This document shows positions 56,287 through 64,000 of a stretch of DNA of 64,000 bases, piece by piece; the first letter of the stretch is position 1, and each line of letters opens with the position of its first letter. This DNA is from Paenibacillus sp. FSL R7-0337 (lineage in GTDB: Bacteria; Bacillota; Bacilli; Paenibacillales; Paenibacillaceae): positions 62,001-126,000 of the forward strand of contig NZ_CP150218.1 in assembly GCF_037969875.1 (NCBI RefSeq), given 5' to 3'. The notes under the pieces were generated by a model, which searched no databases, was not told the DNA's origin, and saw only the letters and a list, made by a program, of their open reading frames with translations. Position numbers and translations under genes: made by a program.

Positions 56287-58577
56287 TATTTCGGCCCCTT
56301 AATGAAGGGGGACAATAGCTTTTGTGCAATTGGACGAAGCCAAAAAGCTACGACGGTCGTTCCCGTCCATGAGCTGCGCTTATTCTGGAGATATTGATCA
56401 TTAATAATATAAGTCCGGGTCGAAGCAGGGCTCTTAAGTCCCAATCGTTCCCATTCAGCCGGATCATTGGACCCGCCGAGCCTGACCAGCATAGCCTCTG
56501 CCGCACGTTCGATCTTATCCGGAATCTGATCGAATGCTCCGGTAATCTGCGTATGAAATTCATCGATCGGGCTGCGGCTGGCGATGCTCTCCAGGTGAAT
56601 GCCTTCGCGGAGATAGGAGACGAAGGCCAGATGGTCAGCCCAGCATTCATCGATATAGAACAGCCGTACCCGCTGCTGCGCAGGGCTCATCGGCTGCTCG
56701 CCCAGCAGGATGCTGAGCCGCTCCGTGTAGAGAATCCGCCTCTGGTCCTCGATCATATCCGAATAACGGTTCAGCTCGTTATGGATATCGAAGTTCTGGC
56801 TCATTACAATCTGCTGAATACTTGCGATCTTGCGGCTGAGCTCCCGTTCTTCAATAGCTTCCTCCTGTCTGAGCGCATGGCCTGGGGTAGGGGAGCTGAA
56901 GCGGCGCATCAGGTCATCTTCCAGGCTGATATAGAAGACAGAAGCCCCTGGATCGCCCTGGCGGCCAGAACGTCCGCGGAGCTGGTTGTCAATCCGCACG
57001 CTTTCGTTCACATGGGTGCCAATGACATATAATCCGCCCAGCCTGGCGACAGCCTCGGCCTGTGCCGGATCGCCGCCGCCGAGGCGGATATCAACCCCGC
57101 GTCCCGCCATATTCGTAGAGACTGTTACGGCGCCGAGTTCGCCCGCTTTGGCAATAATTGCGGCTTCCTCGACGTCGTTCTTTGCATTGAGGACCTGAGC
57201 GGGAACACCGGCAACCGCAAGCGCTTCAGCCAGCATATCCGACTCCTCCACGCTTGCAGTTCCGATTAGCATAGGCCGTCCCTCCCGGTGGACAGAAGTG
57301 ATCTCTTGTACGAGCGCCAGGTACTTGGCTTCCTTGTGAGTGTAAATCCGGTGAGGGTGGTCTACCCGGATGTTCGGCTGATTCGGCGGAATCTCCACCA
57401 CCTGCAGAGCATAGATATCCTTGAATTCCATAGCTGAGGCGCAGGCCGTAGCGGTCATTCCGCAGATTTCCGGATATAGGCTTATGAAGTGTTGAATAGT
57501 GATTGTACCGAGAATTTTCCCGCCTGCGGTCCATTTCAGTCCTTCTTTGGCAGTCAGTGCGGCTTGCAGCCCGTCCGGCAAATACCGGTTCTCGGCCACG
57601 CGTCCCGTATATTCTTCGATCAGCTCGATAGCACCGCCACGGACAATGTAATCAATGTCCTTCGTTAATAAGGTCTCCACATGCAGCGCACAATTCAGTG
57701 AGGTTAGCAGCTGACTGTTCCGGCTATCATAGAGATTACCGCAACCCAGCAGTTCCTCCACTTGGGCAGCACCTGCATCGTTCAGATACACGTTACGCTG
57801 AAATTCATCATAATCATAATGCTCCCCAGGCAGAAGCTGCCGGGCCAGATCTGCGTATCGCATATCTTCGCTATGGCTAACCTCGGATTCTCCGCTGATG
57901 ACAAGCGGGACCCGCGCTTCATCAAGCAGCAGGGAATCAGCTTCGTCCACGATGACGTAGTGGAAAGGGCGGTGTACCGTAGCGGTTTCCGTGAGTGCTA
58001 TACTGTCCCGCAAGTAGTCGAACCCTGCTTCTTTTGCCGTAACATAGGTGATATCGCTCCTGTAGGCCGCCCGTTTCTCGCTCAGGCTCATGCCCGCTTG
58101 AACCGAATCCACCGATAGTCCCAGGAAGCGGTAGATGGGACCCATCCACTGTGCATCCCGCCGGGCCAGATAATCATTGAAGGTCAGCACATGCACGCCT
58201 TTGCCGGTCAGCGCATTCAGATAGGCCGGCATTACGGCTGAGAGGGTTTTGCCTTCACCCGTGTGCTGCTCAATCAGCATTCGCTCGTGCAGGGCGATAG
58301 CGGCCATGATCTGGACATCATAAGGCTGTAATCCAAGTGTTCTTGAGGCCGCCTCACAGACTAATGAATAGGCATCGACAAGCAGCTCGTCCAGAGCTAT
58401 GCCGGATTGGGCGGCGTGCTGGAGCCGGAGGGACTCCTCCTGAAGCTTAATGTCATCCCAGGTCTGCAAATTACGTTTGCGGATTTGCTCTGTTTTGTCC
58501 CGGTAGACACTAAGCATATTCCGGTTATCGTAATCTCTGAAACGTTGCACGAATCTAGCAGCTATATTCATAGTCAT
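56283..58577 (-). CDS. secA2: SecA-like preprotein translocase ATPase (accessory copy)
   Basis: A 764-residue SecA homologue, shorter than the usual 830-840 because the C-terminal linker and zinc finger are absent. Walker A is HTGEGKTLSAV, the DEAD motif reads DEADSLLLDEARVPLVISG, and the helicase arm has GMTATACASAMEF and NMAGRGVDIRLGGG, followed by QLRGRSGRQGDPG. The IRA1/scaffold segment (FYIDECWADHLAFVSYLREG) diverges from canonical SecA. No SecY2 or accessory genes are adjacent. The ATG at 58577 follows GGGGAGAGAAC. It is probably a second SecA for specific substrates; the substrate set is unknown. Confidence 0.9.
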   Translation of the reverse strand: MTMNIAARFVQRFRDYDNRNMLSVYRDKTEQIRKRNLQTWDDIKLQEESLRLQHAAQSGIALDELLVDAYSLVCEAASRTLGLQPYDVQIMAAIALHERMLIEQHTGEGKTLSAVMPAYLNALTGKGVHVLTFNDYLARRDAQWMGPIYRFLGLSVDSVQAGMSLSEKRAAYRSDITYVTAKEAGFDYLRDSIALTETATVHRPFHYVIVDEADSLLLDEARVPLVISGESEVSHSEDMRYADLARQLLPGEHYDYDEFQRNVYLNDAGAAQVEELLGCGNLYDSRNSQLLTSLNCALHVETLLTKDIDYIVRGGAIELIEEYTGRVAENRYLPDGLQAALTAKEGLKWTAGGKILGTITIQHFISLYPEICGMTATACASAMEFKDIYALQVVEIPPNQPNIRVDHPHRIYTHKEAKYLALVQEITSVHREGRPMLIGTASVEESDMLAEALAVAGVPAQVLNAKNDVEEAAIIAKAGELGAVTVSTNMAGRGVDIRLGGGDPAQAEAVARLGGLYVIGTHVNESVRIDNQLRGRSGRQGDPGASVFYISLEDDLMRRFSSPTPGHALRQEEAIEERELSRKIASIQQIVMSQNFDIHNELNRYSDMIEDQRRILYTERLSILLGEQPMSPAQQRVRLFYIDECWADHLAFVSYLREGIHLESIASRSPIDEFHTQITGAFDQIPDKIERAAEAMLVRLGGSNDPAEWERLGLKSPASTRTYIINDQYLQNKRSSWTGTTVVAFWLRPIAQKLLSPFIKGPKY

Positions 58578-58730
58578 GTTCTCTCCCCGTTCTCCCGGCT
58601 CTAATATGAACGTCATCGGGCTACTTTACCTGTACATTATAATTCATTCTTGTTTCGATTTACCAATGTATGGATTATAAGCTCCCGAGACAAGTATTGG
58701 CCGGATAGAAAAGAGGAGGGTCAGCAGCCT

Positions 58731-59504
58731 TTAGGCACTCAGTCCGCCGTCTACCGGCAGAATGACCCCTGTCACGAAGGAGGCTTGATCACTAAGTAAC
58801 CAGGCCGCAGCCTGTGCGACTTCTATGGGTTCAGCCGGACGCCGGAGGGGCGTCTTGGCACTGATTTGCTCGATAATCTCAGGATTGATGGAGACCCATT
58901 GTTGAATCATATCTGTCATAGTTGTGCCGGGGGCGATGGCGTTGACCCGAATGCCTGCCGGTCCGTATTCGATGGCAGCTGTTTGCGTGAGGCTGTTAAC
59001 TCCGCGTTTGGAGGCACCGTAAGCACCCAAGCCCGGATTGCCCTTTAAGCTGCCGACACTGCTGGTATTGACAATCGCGCCTGATCCGGAGGTTTTCAAC
59101 ATTGCTGTAATCTGGGCTTTCATGCACAGCCAGACCCCTTTATAGTTTACAGACTGAATCAGGTCGAAATCCTCTTCTTTCTCATCGACCAAAGAGGATA
59201 CGGTGACTCCGATACCAGCGTTGTTGAAAGCGGCATTAAGCCGGCCATACTGCCTTACTGTGGCATTGACCGCTTCCCCAGCGCCGCCCGCTTCTGCCAG
59301 ATCGGCTGTGAAATATTCCGCCTGACCTCCGGCTGCTGTAATCTCATCTCTGAGTGCACGCAGCTCAGATTCTGTCCGTGAGACGAGCATCACCGAAGCG
59401 CCCTGCACGGCAAACCACTTTGCTGCCGCAGCCCCGATCCCCCGTCCGGCACCCGTAATCATTACCACCTTGTCCTTCAATAATAGTTCAGAATGTTTTG
59501 TCAT
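58731..59504 (-). CDS. Short-chain dehydrogenase/reductase
   Basis: A 257-residue classical SDR. The cofactor loop is TGAGRGIG, NNAG is at ~88-91, and the catalytic Ser-Tyr-Lys are in NTSSVGS and YGASK. An Arg after the second strand (LVSRTESELR) suggests NADPH preference. The terminal LPVDGG block is typical. The substrate is unknown. A MmyB-type regulator gene lies divergently 127 bp away, the usual partner of such reductases in Bacillales and actinobacteria, and likely controls it. Confidence 0.94.
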   Translation of the reverse strand: MTKHSELLLKDKVVMITGAGRGIGAAAAKWFAVQGASVMLVSRTESELRALRDEITAAGGQAEYFTADLAEAGGAGEAVNATVRQYGRLNAAFNNAGIGVTVSSLVDEKEEDFDLIQSVNYKGVWLCMKAQITAMLKTSGSGAIVNTSSVGSLKGNPGLGAYGASKRGVNSLTQTAAIEYGPAGIRVNAIAPGTTMTDMIQQWVSINPEIIEQISAKTPLRRPAEPIEVAQAAAWLLSDQASFVTGVILPVDGGLSA

Positions 59505-59631
59505 GTTATTTCTCCTTTTCGCCAGGTATATTGATATCCTTGATCACTTTGAGTATACTTTGGCTATTGTTTTGGGAGGAGAGCCTTCTTTATGGTAGGC
59601 TTACGAGTGACAGGATAAGGGGGCTACCTAG

Positions 59632-60477
59632 TTGGATGATAATGAACGCCGTTTAGCCTTAGGGAATTTTCTGCGGAAGTTAAGATCCTCGATCTCGCCG
59701 CATGATGCTGGACTGTCTGCCGGGGGCCGCCGCCGGACACAAGGTTTACGCCGAGAAGAAGTTGCTCAACTCGCGAATATAGGACTTTCGTGGTATACGC
59801 GGCTTGAGCAGGGGCGTGATATCAGCCCTTCAGTCGGTGTACTGGAGAGTCTGGCTTCGGCCCTTAAGCTAACACCCAATGAGCGCAGGCATCTTTTTCT
59901 GCTGTCAGGAGAGTCACTACCGCCTCAACTGGCTGCAGCTGAAGAGAAGATCAGCCCGTATGTTCAGAAGATGCTGGACGAATTCAGCCCGAATCCTGCT
60001 TATGTAATCGGGAGGAGGTATGATTTTCTGGCCTGGAATGCAGCGGCGGAAGCTGTATTTATGATTAGCCGGCCGTCACCGCCGCATGATTACAATTTGA
60101 TGTGGCGCCAGTTCACTGACCCTGTCTGGAGAGAGGGTTCAGAGGATTGGGAGACGGTCTCCCAGAGAATTGTAGCTGAGTTCCAGACATCGCGAGCCCG
60201 TTATTTGGAGGATGTTTCATTTAGCCAATTCATTGCTGATCTTAAGAATGTAAGCTCAGATTTCGCAAGGATGTGGCAGGGGCACGAGGCACCGAGCAGT
60301 CTTGACGGCTACAAGAAGCTGCTTCACCCTGCACTTGGAGTGCTGGAGTTTGAACAAATTAACCTCCAGTTCCCCAATGACCCGGACCAGAGGATTATGC
60401 TATATTTGCCGGATACGGCAACGAAAGCCCGTTTGGAGCAGAATTTGATGGCAAGCACAAACAAGCGACCCTTCTGA
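59632..60477 (+). CDS. MmyB-type XRE transcriptional regulator
   Basis: A 281-residue regulator. The N-terminal helix-turn-helix (residues ~10-75; LRREEVAQLANIGLSWYTRLEQGR) is followed by the MmyB-like ligand-binding domain (~100-265) with the RYDFLAWNAAAEAVF motif and RARYLEDVSFSQFIADL. The TTG start follows GGGGG at 8 bases. It is divergent from the SDR gene, the presumed target. A paralogue, cut at its 5' end, opens the window at position 3. Binding of fatty-acid-like ligands is family knowledge from MmyB/MltR structures. Confidence 0.92.
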   Translation: MDDNERRLALGNFLRKLRSSISPHDAGLSAGGRRRTQGLRREEVAQLANIGLSWYTRLEQGRDISPSVGVLESLASALKLTPNERRHLFLLSGESLPPQLAAAEEKISPYVQKMLDEFSPNPAYVIGRRYDFLAWNAAAEAVFMISRPSPPHDYNLMWRQFTDPVWREGSEDWETVSQRIVAEFQTSRARYLEDVSFSQFIADLKNVSSDFARMWQGHEAPSSLDGYKKLLHPALGVLEFEQINLQFPNDPDQRIMLYLPDTATKARLEQNLMASTNKRPF

Positions 60478-60509
60478 AGGCGGACAGCCCTCGGAGGATC
60501 GCTTGTTTT
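60459..60509 (+). terminator. Terminator overlapping the MmyB regulator stop
   Basis: AAACAAGCGA and TCGCTTGTTTT form the arms; the left arm lies inside the last codons of the MmyB gene. An inner CTTCTGA loop with GGAGG/CCTC-like pairing extends it. It also separates the gene from the convergent sugar transport genes. Confidence 0.75.
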
Positions 60510-60535
60510 GGCTTGCTGTATTTTTTCGGCTACAC

Positions 60536-61459
60536 TTAGCCTTTGACCCCGCCGACAACCATCCCTTTGACGAAATACTTCTGCAGGAATGGATAGACGA
60601 TGATAATCGGCACACTGGCCACAATAGTCATCGTAGCACGGATAGAGGTCGGTGTAACGGTCGATTTGTTGCCCTGCGCGTTCGCAAAGGCATCGGCTGC
60701 CGAGGAACTGGACATCGCGGTGTTGGATGTTGACAGCATCTTCATCAGCTCGTATTGCAGAGTACTCAGGCTTGGCGTGGAGGAGTTGTACAGGAAGACG
60801 TCAAACCAGGAATTCCACTGATAGACCGCTACGAACAGGGAGACGGTAGCCAGTGCCGGAACGGTCAGCGGAAGCACAATGCGCGAGAAGGTGATGAAGT
60901 CGCCTGCGCCGTCGATTTTGGCCGATTCCATCAGTCCCTCAGGCAGTGCCTCAATGAAGGAGCGGATGACGATCATATTAAATACGCCGATGATGCCCGG
61001 AATGATATAGACCCAGAAGCTGTTCAGCATGTTCAGCTCTTTGATCAGCAGGTAGCCTGGAATCAGACCGCCGCTGAAGTACATGGTGAAAATAAACGTG
61101 ACGGACACAAACTTCTTCAGCTTATATTCCGGACGGCTTACCGTATAGGCCAGCATCGCTGTACAGAATACGGAGACCACAGTGCCGATTACCGTCCGTG
61201 CTGCAGAGACAAACGTTGAAAAGAAGATGTTGGATTCACTGAATACATACTCGAAGTTGCGCAGCGTCCATTCACGAGGCCAGATATAAATATCGCCGCG
61301 GACAGAGTCATTCGCTTCATTGAACGATAGAGCAAACATATTCAGGAACGGATAGAGGGTAACAATGACCAAGAGAATCATGAAGATCGTATTGCATATA
61401 TCGAAGATTCGGTCACCAAGCGATGAATTCCGGTATGAATTGGTTTTGGATTTAGCCAT
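60536..61459 (-). CDS. Sugar ABC transporter permease, LplC/YtcP type
   Basis: A 307-residue inner-membrane permease with about six helices. The cytosolic EAA loop reads EALPEGLMESAKIDGAGDFI, contacting the ATPase. The C-terminal end is GVVKG-like (FVKGMVVGGVKG), typical of the LplC/YtcP group for complex sugars and uronides. It is the last gene of an SBP-permease-permease operon on the minus strand, with 17 bp to the partner permease. No ATPase is encoded, so a shared MsmX-type ATPase is expected. Confidence 0.94.
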   Translation of the reverse strand: MAKSKTNSYRNSSLGDRIFDICNTIFMILLVIVTLYPFLNMFALSFNEANDSVRGDIYIWPREWTLRNFEYVFSESNIFFSTFVSAARTVIGTVVSVFCTAMLAYTVSRPEYKLKKFVSVTFIFTMYFSGGLIPGYLLIKELNMLNSFWVYIIPGIIGVFNMIVIRSFIEALPEGLMESAKIDGAGDFITFSRIVLPLTVPALATVSLFVAVYQWNSWFDVFLYNSSTPSLSTLQYELMKMLSTSNTAMSSSSAADAFANAQGNKSTVTPTSIRATMTIVASVPIIIVYPFLQKYFVKGMVVGGVKG

Positions 61460-61476
61460 TACTTGTGTCCTCCTTT

Positions 61477-62466
61477 CTAGTACAATCTGCTTTCGCCCAT
61501 ACGCTTGGCGATATTATTGGCTGCGATCAAGAAGATGAAGCTGACCAGCGTCTTGAACATACCCGCTGCGGTGGCAAGCCCGAAGTTGTTCATCTGCATC
61601 CCGTACTTCAGTACGAAGATATCCAGATTCTCCGAGTAGTCGAGGTTCATCCCGTTACCTAACAGGTACTGTGCCTCGAAGCCGGACTCCAGAATATGGC
61701 CCAGGTTCATGATCAGAATCAGAACGATAACCGGCTTGATACCCGGCAGGGTAATATAGAACATTCTTTGCAGACGGGATGCCCCGTCAATCTCAGCCGC
61801 TTCATATTGAGAAGGGTCGATGGAGGTGATGGCTGCCAGATAGATGATGGTATTCCAGCCGACATTCTTCCAGACTTCCGTAACCCCGAGTATTCCCCAG
61901 AAGTACTTGCCTTCGCCCAGCCACAGAATTGGATGATCAATAAGCTGCGCTTTGACCAGCAGCACATTGATGATCCCTTCCGGTGCCAGTGCCATCTGTA
62001 CAATATTGGCCGCTACGACCCAGGAAATGAAGTAAGGCAGGTAACTGATCGTCTGCACGGTGCGTTTGAAGAACACATTGCGCAGCTCATTCAGCAGCAG
62101 GGCCAGTACGATGGCCGTTACAAATCCGAGAACCAGGTTAATGGAGCTCATAACCAGAGTATTACGAAGGACGCGATAGAACTGCTGTTCCTGGAACAGG
62201 AATTTGAAATTGTCCCAGCCGACCCACTTCTGGTCGAACAGATCCTTGGCTGGCTTGAATTTCTGAAAAGCAATTGTCCATCCCCATAGCGGGAGGTATT
62301 TGAATATAATCACCCATAACAGAAAGGGCAATGACATCAGCATCAGCATTTTCTGTTTAGATAGCTCTTTAAAAAAGGTTTTGAAGCGCGAAGTACCGGT
62401 ATTATTCGATTTTGCCAACTGCACAGCGGTTTTTCCCACCTGTACCGTCCCCTTTCCAAGCTCCAT
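61477..62466 (-). CDS. Sugar ABC transporter permease, LplB type
   Basis: A 329-residue permease with about six helices and a longer N-terminal cytosolic part. The EAA loop is SIDPSQYEAAEIDGASRLQR. The region GGWTIAFQKFKPAKDLFDQK is typical of LplB-like subunits. It pairs with the downstream LplC-type permease (17 bp) and lies 90 bp after the binding-protein gene. Confidence 0.94.
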   Translation of the reverse strand: MELGKGTVQVGKTAVQLAKSNNTGTSRFKTFFKELSKQKMLMLMSLPFLLWVIIFKYLPLWGWTIAFQKFKPAKDLFDQKWVGWDNFKFLFQEQQFYRVLRNTLVMSSINLVLGFVTAIVLALLLNELRNVFFKRTVQTISYLPYFISWVVAANIVQMALAPEGIINVLLVKAQLIDHPILWLGEGKYFWGILGVTEVWKNVGWNTIIYLAAITSIDPSQYEAAEIDGASRLQRMFYITLPGIKPVIVLILIMNLGHILESGFEAQYLLGNGMNLDYSENLDIFVLKYGMQMNNFGLATAAGMFKTLVSFIFLIAANNIAKRMGESRLY

Positions 62467-62556
62467 ATTCTCTCTTTGCTAACAAGTGTAGAAGGGAAAA
62501 GTGAAGGCAGGCTTCACTTTTCCCGGTTCATCATGCTGCATCTGGGAAGCGGACGC

Positions 62557-64000
62557 TTACCATTTGCCGTCGATGCGGTCCTTGATCTTGTTAGTCATGA
62601 ATTCTTCGTAGCCCTTAGCATCGAGCTTGTTGTATTCGGCCAGGTATTCACTCCAGACCTTTTCAAATTGGCCAGGGGCAGCAAGCACCATACGAGGATA
62701 GTACTTCTGCTGCAAATCGCCGGCTCTCTGGCTGAAGAGCTGCTCAGGGGAGCCCGGTTCTTTCTCAATACTCCAGGCAGGGTACCATGGACGCTCTACC
62801 GGCTCGGCATAGAAGTCGGAGAAGGTCTTCAGGTTGTATGCCTTCAGCAGTGTTTTGTCGCCATCTGTGTAGTTGATAGCTGCAACTTCCGGCTGGTTGA
62901 ACGGAACGTGGGCGTTGCCGTCATCATACACGGAATTGTCGCCATAACGCGGCCATTCATAATCGAAATAAGCGAAGCCGAATTTACGTTTGAAATCATT
63001 GTCGTTGCGGTTTGTCAGCTGTTCTTCGCTCATCACCATACGGCCTTCAGCGTTCTTAGTGTAAGTTTCGCCTTCAATGCCCCACTCGACAAGCTTCTGG
63101 TTCTCATCGGTCAGCAGGTTGTCGAAATACTTGATGATGCGGACCGGATCTTTTGCGCTGACAGAGATACCCAGCCCGCGGTTGTTAACGAAGGACGGAG
63201 GATCAACATAAGCATCTTTAATGCCTTCGTCAAATACGATAGGAAGGGCAACGTAACGCAGATCGTCATTACCGGCGGATCTCAGATTGTTCGTGGCGTC
63301 GTTGATCTGCCAGGAATAGTTGACATATCCGAGTACACGGCCGGAGGTCAGCTTCGCCAGATACTGGTCTTTGTTCGCTGTGAACGTCTCAGGGTCAACC
63401 AGACCCTTGCCGTTCATTTCGTTCAATTTAGCCAGCCAGCGCTTCTCATCTTCGGTTCCCTGATACAGCTTGGCTTCATGAGACTCCATGTCCACCAGGA
63501 CGCCGCCTTCATTCGGATAACCGGCCAGATGCATGGGCTGGTTGGTGATGGTGAAGAATTCACCGGCTGTACCGGCGAAAGTAGCGAAGCCGATGGTGTC
63601 TTTACCATCCACCTTAGGGTACTTAGCTTGGTATTTCTCAATCAGGTCAAAGTACTGGTCAAGCGTTTTCACTTCCGGGTAACCGAATTCCTTAAGGACG
63701 CGTCTCTGCATCCAGAAGGTACTGCTTGGATCTGGCGGCGATAAGTATCCGTTTACATTTGCAGTGAAGGGAAGGATATAGATGTTGCCGTCTTCATTGG
63801 TGATCTTGTTCATATAATCGCTGTAGACACGCTTGATGTTAGGGCCATACTTCTCAATCAGATCATTGAGCGGAATGTATGCACCTGCATCGAGCAGCTT
63901 GGCGAGCTCGCCGACTGGAGAGATGACATCAGGATAATCGCCTCCGGCAATCATAACCCCGGACTTGGTGCTTCCATCGCCAACTACGTATTCCATTTTC
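62557..64000 (-). CDS. Sugar ABC transporter substrate-binding protein, 5' end outside window
   Basis: The minus-strand frame runs past the right window edge, so the signal peptide and first part are missing; 480 residues are visible. It is an LplA-like type-1 binding protein with the pattern PDVISPVGELAKLLDAGAYI and SPPDPSSTFWMQRRVLKEFG, followed by the C-terminal domain rich in Tyr/Trp. It begins an operon with the two permeases at 61477 and 60536. The related full-length orphan at 28538 shares only the family. Which sugar is bound cannot be decided; the Lpl family favours oligosaccharides or polygalacturonides. Confidence 0.92.
   Translation of the reverse strand, partial: KMEYVVGDGSTKSGVMIAGGDYPDVISPVGELAKLLDAGAYIPLNDLIEKYGPNIKRVYSDYMNKITNEDGNIYILPFTANVNGYLSPPDPSSTFWMQRRVLKEFGYPEVKTLDQYFDLIEKYQAKYPKVDGKDTIGFATFAGTAGEFFTITNQPMHLAGYPNEGGVLVDMESHEAKLYQGTEDEKRWLAKLNEMNGKGLVDPETFTANKDQYLAKLTSGRVLGYVNYSWQINDATNNLRSAGNDDLRYVALPIVFDEGIKDAYVDPPSFVNNRGLGISVSAKDPVRIIKYFDNLLTDENQKLVEWGIEGETYTKNAEGRMVMSEEQLTNRNDNDFKRKFGFAYFDYEWPRYGDNSVYDDGNAHVPFNQPEVAAINYTDGDKTLLKAYNLKTFSDFYAEPVERPWYPAWSIEKEPGSPEQLFSQRAGDLQQKYYPRMVLAAPGQFEKVWSEYLAEYNKLDAKGYEEFMTNKIKDRIDGKW

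Overview
The window reads as a chromosomal segment of a Paenibacillus-like, Gram-positive, spore-forming member of the Bacillota. Supporting signs are moderate GC, strong AGGAGG-type ribosome sites, frequent TTG and GTG starts, an Mrp antiporter operon, a LicT/RAT-controlled beta-glucoside PTS, LplABC-type sugar transport genes, many secreted or lipoprotein genes and many strong hairpin terminators. No rRNA, tRNA, CRISPR array, prophage or insertion sequence was recognised. Genus assignment is inference.

Layout. 0-8 kb: the 3' end of an MmyB-type regulator, a citrate synthase with an unusual active site, a small unknown protein, exonuclease III, an amidase, a VanZ/RDD membrane protein, a small coiled-coil protein and an M29 aminopeptidase. 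8-13.7 kb: a deletion scar of an ECF sigma/anti-sigma pair, an acetyltransferase, a secreted propeller-like protein, a divergent carbamoyltransferase and an XRE regulator with seven 29-residue repeats. 13.7-17.4 kb: a three-gene operon of a membrane protein, a PBP-like/VWA hybrid and TelA. 17.4-20.5 kb: a secreted RCC1-repeat protein and an EamA transporter behind a purine-type riboswitch that appears wired as an ON switch. 20.5-25.1 kb: licT-bglP-bglH with a cre site and two RAT/terminator elements. 25.2-28.3 kb: a small membrane protein, a cupin-cupin-methyltransferase cluster divergent from a Crp/Fnr regulator, and a HesB-like protein. 28.5-37.3 kb: an orphan sugar-binding lipoprotein with a cre site, a serine hydrolase, a flavin oxidoreductase, an AraC regulator running in frame into a siderophore-binding lipoprotein with an internal Fur promoter, and diaminopimelate dehydrogenase. 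37.3-41.1 kb: a repeat-rich gap, glutamate dehydrogenase, a DUF2625 protein and a phosphoesterase. 41.1-47.8 kb: a universal-stress-type protein and the mrp operon with mrpA and mrpB fused. 47.8-64 kb: MFS transporter, phosphoesterase, GntR-ABC transporter operon, photolyase, MepB-like protein, serine hydrolase, SecA-like ATPase, SDR with a divergent MmyB regulator, and a sugar ABC importer cut by the window end.

Themes are carbohydrate import under catabolite control, iron-responsive regulation, cation and stress homeostasis, and cell-envelope proteins. The observations I rate highest are the riboswitch upstream of the EamA transporter, the AraC/binding-protein read-through containing its own Fur-type promoter, the 29-residue repeat regulator, the carbamoyltransferase lacking ornithine motifs, and several families of short dispersed or tandem repeats between genes.
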